NCBI GenBank assembly: GCA_913061335.1
Contig: CAJXTP010000037.1
Coordinates: 1 to 17,153, forward strand
Direction of reading: 5' to 3'
DNA: 17,153 nt
Source: an uncultured Loktanella sp.
Lineage (GTDB): Bacteria > Pseudomonadota > Alphaproteobacteria > Rhodobacterales > Rhodobacteraceae
A model generated the notes under the pieces. It was not told the origin of the DNA. It was given only the letters and a program-made list of their open reading frames with translations, and made no database searches. The translations under genes were made by a program, and so were the position numbers. This document shows, in pieces, positions 13,876 through 17,153 of the stretch; position 1 is the first letter of the stretch, and the number at the start of each line of letters is the position of its first letter.

Positions 13876-14612
13876 TTGTTCACTCCGTTGACCCTTCACG
13901 TCCAAAAATAGGACGCAAAAACTTAGCTCACGCAGCACCACTAATTCGCACGGGCATACGATCGCAATCGCCAGCCTCGCGGCCGACATTAAAAACACTC
14001 ATCCGCAGTGAAAGGACTTCGCCTTACGTCGCAGACATCACAATATGCCTAAATCTAATACGATTCAGGCCCGACCTTTGCATAAAGATCGCTGTGCCCC
14101 CCAGTTGTGAGATACCCAATTGGGTCGCTTCGCTAAAGGGAAATATTTTCATAATTTGCTCACAATTGACGGAATATGACTAAATTCAGCCCGTGCACGC
14201 TGGCGACACAGCACGGCGAAAAATTGATTGTTGCCAATGCCCGAACAATCACCTGTCCTAAAGTACAGCCTTTTCGGGTTTTAGCCTAAATTTTAGACAC
14301 TTTGTTCGATGATTGTGTAAAATTAACCGTAAAGTCCATTTACCCGGCTTTGGCCTTAACTTTGCGTCAAAAAAATGTTCGACGTCCGGTTTTACGGCCA
14401 TTTACTGTTTCCGGATGCGCAACAAGCCAGAAAATTACACGTGATTGGTCACATCTTTGGCAGAGCATGGGTTCAATCGATGATTTTGTATGTCTCGCGG
14501 CGCTTAGACGCGGAATCGGGTTGGGGTGAACAATGACCGCGAAAAAATCACCTCAAATAGGGTCATTTATATCTTGTGTCTTTTTGCGCTCTTAGCTATC
14601 GAGGCTCTCGTT
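13876..14612. other. Non-coding region upstream of the RTX gene and tRNA-Leu
   Basis: I see no convincing gene here. Short open frames (for example 14302-14529 from TTG) lack family features or ribosome sites. The RTX 5' leader contains a small hairpin, CGTCC/GGACG (13899-13915). Other structures are a 12-bp palindrome ACCCAATTGGGT (14114-14125), an inverted repeat CCGTGC/GCACGG (14191-14216), a lux-box-like site (14251-14270) and TTTAG-C-CTAAA (14280-14290). The AT-rich stretch 14280-14420 is a likely site for regulated promoter elements of the RTX gene. No strong -35/-10 pair stands out on either strand. Confidence 0.55.
14251..14270. promoter_or_regulatory. lux-box-like palindrome upstream of the RTX gene
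   Basis: ACCTGTCCTAAAGTACAGCC has CTGT and ACAG half-sites with an 8-base gap and agrees at 13 of 20 positions with the Vibrio fischeri lux box as I recall it. It lies about 375 bp upstream of the RTX start codon. LuxR-type quorum sensing is common in roseobacters. A chance palindrome cannot be excluded, and no luxR or luxI gene is in the window. Confidence 0.3.
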
Positions 14613-14698
14613 GGCCGTGTGGTGGAATGGTAGACACGAGGGATTCAAAATCCCTTGCTTTAACGGGCGTGCCGGTTCGAGTCCGGCCACGGCTACCA
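14613..14698 (+). tRNA. tRNA-Leu (anticodon CAA)
   Basis: The 86-nt class II tRNA includes an encoded CCA end. The acceptor stem GGCCGTG pairs with CACGGCT (one G-U pair at the end). The D-arm contains GGTAGACAC. The anticodon stem AGGGA/TCCCT encloses loop TTCAAAA, with anticodon CAA at 14646-14648, which reads UUG. A long variable arm of about 15 nt follows, and the T-arm is GCCGG-TTCGAGT-CCGGC. The exact acceptor and T-stem pairing supports the boundaries. Confidence 0.96.
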
Positions 14699-14702
14699 AC
14701 AT

Positions 14703-14741
14703 AAAAAGCGCGACCTGCCAATCGGTACGGTCGCGCTTTTT
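14703..14741 (+). terminator. Rho-independent terminator of tRNA-Leu
   Basis: AAAAAGCGCGACC (14703-14715) is the exact reverse complement of GGTCGCGCTTTTT (14729-14741), giving a 13-bp perfect stem. The loop can pair further (TGCC with GGTA). It starts five bases after the tRNA CCA. The flanking A and T runs make it usable in both directions. Confidence 0.93.
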
Positions 14742-14817
14742 CGTTTCATCAATCGGTTGACGCCAATGGCGGCACGTGGCCTAACGCGGTAACCGAACGC
14801 AAACCAAGGGCAATCCA

Positions 14818-15396
14818 GTGTTACGCAGACTATACAACTGGACTCTCTCCTTGGCGCAGTCGCCTTACGCTCTGTGGGCGTTGGCAGCCGTGGCCTTTAT
14901 GGAATCCTCGTTTTTCCCGATCCCACCAGACATCATCATGATCCCGATGATCATCGCCGCACCGCGCCGCGCATTCCTGATTGCAGGCGTGGCCACCGTG
15001 GCATCGGTTCTTGGCGGATTGTTTGGCTATTATATAGGCGCGGTTCTATTCGACGTTATCGGCCAGCCAATCTTTGATTTTTATGGCAAAGCCGACGCCG
15101 TCGCCGCATTCTCAGAACAGTTCAACGCACATGGCGCTCTTGTCGTTTTGATCGCGGGGGTCACATTCCTGCCCTTCAAGGTCATCACAATCATGGCCGG
15201 TGTGACGTCCATGTCCCTGCCCGTCTTTATCATCTCCGCCATCATCGCACGCGCGCTCCGGTTCTTTATCGTGGCAGCATTGCTGTGGAAATTCGGCGCA
15301 CCAATCCGTGATTTCATTGAAAAGCGGCTTGGGCTAATGTTTATTCTTTTCTGCGTCCTGCTTGTAGGCGGCTTCGCACTTGTGGGGCTCACATGA
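14818..15396 (+). CDS. DedA/YqaA-family membrane protein (VTT domain)
   Basis: The 192-residue inner-membrane protein is of the DedA superfamily (SNARE-associated/VTT fold), which is linked to lipid-carrier flipping and membrane homeostasis. The YqaA subgroup is suggested by its short length. Conserved features are ESSFFPIPPD (residues 29-38, with acidic and proline residues in a re-entrant loop), GVTFLPFKVITIMAG (114-128) and ARALRFF (144-150). Hydrophobic segments lie at about 18-48, 52-78, 106-130, 135-158 and 172-190. I chose the GTG start at 14818 because AAGGG is 7 bp upstream and the residues after it fit the family. Its stop overlaps the dsbB start as ATGA (15393-15396), so the two form an operon. 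The substrate is unknown. Confidence 0.88.
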   Translation: MLRRLYNWTLSLAQSPYALWALAAVAFMESSFFPIPPDIIMIPMIIAAPRRAFLIAGVATVASVLGGLFGYYIGAVLFDVIGQPIFDFYGKADAVAAFSEQFNAHGALVVLIAGVTFLPFKVITIMAGVTSMSLPVFIISAIIARALRFFIVAALLWKFGAPIRDFIEKRLGLMFILFCVLLVGGFALVGLT

Positions 15397-15845
15397 CCAA
15401 ACAGCAACTGACATCACTGGCGGCCTTCGGGTCATTTGTACTGCTCGGCGGCGCGTATATTTTCCAAGCATTGGGCTATCCACCATGTCAGATGTGTTTC
15501 TGGCAACGCTGGCCGCATATGGCCGCCATCGGTATCAGTGTATTGGCGCTTCTTATTCCTGCACGCGTCTGGCCATGGCTCGGCGCAGTTGCGGCGGCCA
15601 TCACATCTGGCATCGGCGTGTTCCATTCCGGCGTTGAACGCGGCTATTGGCCCGGTCCCAGCAGCTGCACAGGCGGCGGATTAGACGCATCCAGCGGCGC
15701 CGATCTCTTATCCCTGACTGGCGACAAACTGATCATGTGTGACCAAGTATCTTGGGAATTTCTCAGCCTGTCGATGGCCAGCTGGAACGCCGTGTTCTCG
15801 TTTGGGCTGATGCTGATCTGGCTAGCGGCGGCTCGAAAGAAGTAA
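15393..15845 (+). CDS. dsbB: Disulfide bond formation protein DsbB
   Basis: The 150-residue inner-membrane quinone reductase re-oxidises periplasmic DsbA and passes electrons to ubiquinone. Four membrane helices are visible (about 8-26, 42-58, 61-78 and 130-147). The first redox pair, C32 and C35 (PPCQMCFWQRWPH), lies at the first periplasmic edge. The second pair, C92 and C116, lies in the long second loop (SSCTGGG and IMCDQ). All four essential cysteines are therefore present. The gene is translationally coupled to the DedA gene by a 4-bp overlap. Its last 24 bases overlap the 3' end of the convergent Lrp-type gene. No dsbA is in view. Confidence 0.93.
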   Translation: MTKQQLTSLAAFGSFVLLGGAYIFQALGYPPCQMCFWQRWPHMAAIGISVLALLIPARVWPWLGAVAAAITSGIGVFHSGVERGYWPGPSSCTGGGLDASSGADLLSLTGDKLIMCDQVSWEFLSLSMASWNAVFSFGLMLIWLAAARKK

Positions 15846-16241
15846 ACTGGTCTCCGATCGCATCACACCACTAATTTGTCGGATTGCGTTCAGGACGGCG
15901 TCAAAGCTTTCCAAGCTATCAGTGCCAATCTCGGCAATCACATCCCAATTGCCATTGGTCGAATGCACCGCCGTGACAGCCGCCATTGAGCGCAGCCGCG
16001 ACACAATCCGCTCGGTCCCGGGTCCGGCGATCTCAAGCATCATCAAACCGCGCACCGGATGGGCTGCAACATCGGCGCGAGTCAGCACGGTAAATCCGGC
16101 AATATCCCCCGCCGCCTGCAACCGGTCCATGCGGGCACGCACAGTGGCGCGGGTGACTTTCAGGTCTGCTGCAAGCACCGACAATGACGCACGACCATCA
16201 CGGCGTAGGGCCGCAATCAACTGACTATCCAAATTGTCCAT
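15822..16241 (-). CDS. Lrp/AsnC-family transcriptional regulator
   Basis: The 139-residue DNA-binding regulator has an N-terminal winged HTH (residues about 4-50; LSVLAADLKVTRATVRARMDRL at 20-41) and a C-terminal RAM ligand-binding domain (64-135) with the family hallmark TNGNWDVIAEI (95-105). It is divergent from arginase with an 85-bp gap. That arrangement usually means it senses arginine, ornithine or a related amino acid and controls the arginase operon; this is inference. The ATG at 16241 is preceded by a GGATGG box. Its 3' end overlaps dsbB by 24 bp, so transcription of the two genes collides there. Its start codon region lies inside a repeated AT-rich box, which suggests autoregulation. 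Confidence 0.93.
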   Translation of the reverse strand: MDNLDSQLIAALRRDGRASLSVLAADLKVTRATVRARMDRLQAAGDIAGFTVLTRADVAAHPVRGLMMLEIAGPGTERIVSRLRSMAAVTAVHSTNGNWDVIAEIGTDSLESFDAVLNAIRQISGVMRSETSLLLSSRR

Positions 16242-16270
16242 TCACACCATCCAAATTGTATAACTGACTA
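16221..16270. promoter_or_regulatory. Repeated boxes between the Lrp-type regulator and arginase genes
   Basis: ATCCAAATTGT occurs at 16227-16237 and again at 16249-16259, exactly 22 bp (two helical turns) apart. CTGACTA occurs at 16221-16227 and 16264-16270. In-phase AT-rich repeats fit the way Lrp-family octamers bind DNA. The first copy lies within the first codons of the regulator. CATAAT at 16281-16286 could be the -10 box of the arginase gene, with no good -35, as expected for an activated promoter. Confidence 0.4.
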
Positions 16271-16326
16271 CCATATTGCACATAATGATAGGTGCGGTCA
16301 CCACCATAATGGGCAACACTCTGGGC

Positions 16327-17153
16327 ATGACACAAAAACACTTCATCCTAATTGGGGCCCCTGTTGATTGCGGTAAACGCCGTCGCGGCTGCCTTATGGG
16401 GCCTGACGCCTACCGCACCGCCGGTATTGCCGAAGCCATCACCGCCCTTGGGCACACCGTGACCGACATCGGCAATCTGGCGCCCGCACCTGTCGCGCCA
16501 ATCGCTCATGCAAACAAGGCGCTCTATAAGCTCGAAGAAAACGTCGGCTGGTGTGAAACCTTGCAAGCGGCGGCGCAAGACAATGCGCCAAGCGGTGTGC
16601 CGATCTTTCTTGGCGGCGATCACGCGCTGGCAATGGGCACCGTGTCAGGCATGGCGGCACATGCGGCGTCGATCAATAAACCGTTCTTCGTGCTTTGGCT
16701 TGATGCGCATACCGATATCCACACGCTCGACAGCACCGACAGCGGCAATATCCACGGCACACCAACCGCCTATTACATTGGCCGCGAGGGGTTCGACATG
16801 TTCCCACCCGTGACGTCACCCGTGAAAACCGAAAACATCTGCATGATCGGGTTGCGGTCCGTTGACCCAGAAGAACACGCAGCCCTTGCGGACATGAACG
16901 TTGACCTTGCCGATATGCGGCGCATCGACGAAGGCGGCATTCGCGCGCCCCTCGCGATCTTCCTTGAAAAAGTCCAAGCAGCAGGTGGCATCCTGCACGT
17001 GTCGCTTGATGTTGATTTCCTCGACCCGTCGGTTGCACCAGCCGTTGGGACCACAGTGCCCGGTGGGGCGACTGACCGTGAAGCACATCTTGTGATGGAA
17101 ATGTTGTCCGACAGCGGCGTTGTCTGTTCGCTTGATCTGGTCGAACTCAACCC
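16327..17153 (+). CDS. Arginase (3' end beyond the window)
   Basis: Arginase hydrolyses L-arginine to ornithine and urea with a two-manganese centre. The 275 residues present contain every metal-ligand motif: GGDHALAMG (H99), DAHTDIHT (D126, H128, D130) and SLDVDFLDP (D228, D230). GTTVPGGATDRE near residue 240 is also typical. The usual length is about 300-310, so some 30 residues are cut off by the window edge. I chose the ATG at 16327 (MTQKHFILIGAPVD). An in-frame ATG at 16309 would add six residues, and neither has a strong ribosome site. The gene is divergent from the Lrp-type regulator. In related bacteria ornithine cyclodeaminase often follows, but that lies outside this sequence. The symbol is left blank because rocF, argI and arcA are used inconsistently. 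Confidence 0.94.
   Translation, partial: MTQKHFILIGAPVDCGKRRRGCLMGPDAYRTAGIAEAITALGHTVTDIGNLAPAPVAPIAHANKALYKLEENVGWCETLQAAAQDNAPSGVPIFLGGDHALAMGTVSGMAAHAASINKPFFVLWLDAHTDIHTLDSTDSGNIHGTPTAYYIGREGFDMFPPVTSPVKTENICMIGLRSVDPEEHAALADMNVDLADMRRIDEGGIRAPLAIFLEKVQAAGGILHVSLDVDFLDPSVAPAVGTTVPGGATDREAHLVMEMLSDSGVVCSLDLVELN

Noticed and set aside
13876..13998. N-terminal extension of the RTX protein to 13998
   Set aside because: The extension lacks a ribosome site and ends just before MSNLIYLGNY, which has GGAG at the right distance. The extra residues look like translated leader.
14356..14370. TTAA-N7-TCAA, resembling a CtrA box
   Set aside because: One half-site deviates from TTAA and the AT-rich setting makes such matches likely by chance. 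No second site nearby.
14302..14529. 75-codon frame from a TTG in the long intergenic region
   Set aside because: No ribosome site, no recognisable family, and the composition is like the surrounding non-coding DNA.

Overview
The window looks like a chromosomal piece of a marine alphaproteobacterium of the Roseobacter group (Rhodobacteraceae). This is inferred from the families present: Mg-type hemB beside a small membrane protein that roseobacter genomes label 'component of SufBCD complex', two long covalent-flavin/GcvT dehydrogenases, a giant RTX protein ending in a Hint domain, and an arginase divergent from an Lrp-type regulator. The first 49 bases are not genomic. They are an Illumina Nextera adapter (P5 tail, an i5 index and the Tn5 mosaic end), so true sequence starts at base 50 and the left edge is an assembly end.

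Region 1 (50-3671) is housekeeping. The 5' part of mfd and an upstream four-helix membrane protein lie on the minus strand. hemB diverges from them and meets a GFA-family zinc protein tail to tail with no spacer. A SYLF/YSC84 lipoprotein follows, closed by a strong terminator hairpin.

Region 2 (3672-9254) concerns one-carbon and methylamine metabolism. Two co-linear FAD-GcvT dehydrogenases of about 800 residues stand head to head around a 187-bp control region that carries two operator-like CGACA/TGTC palindromes. The rightward one is translationally coupled (ATGA overlap) to a MobA/MocA-like nucleotidyltransferase. The dehydrogenases are expected to demethylate dimethylglycine, sarcosine or related N-methyl compounds and pass the carbon to tetrahydrofolate. 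The exact substrates cannot be read from sequence.

Region 3 (9280-14612) is a 1531-residue, very acidic RTX protein on the minus strand. It has three blocks of calcium-binding nonapeptides separated by two beta-rich domains, and a C-terminal Hint domain that could self-cleave. No type I secretion genes are in view. Upstream lies about 740 bp without a convincing gene, containing several palindromes, one of them similar to a lux box.

Region 4 (14613-17153) holds tRNA-Leu(CAA) with a perfect 13-bp hairpin terminator, then a dedA/yqaA-dsbB pair overlapping by ATGA, then an Lrp/AsnC regulator divergent from an arginase that runs off the right edge. Repeated AT-rich boxes lie between the last two and suggest local regulation of arginine breakdown.

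No CRISPR array, transposase, phage gene or complete novel multi-gene system was found. The items most worth a second look are the twin-operator divergent dehydrogenase locus with its coupled nucleotidyltransferase, and the RTX-Hint protein.
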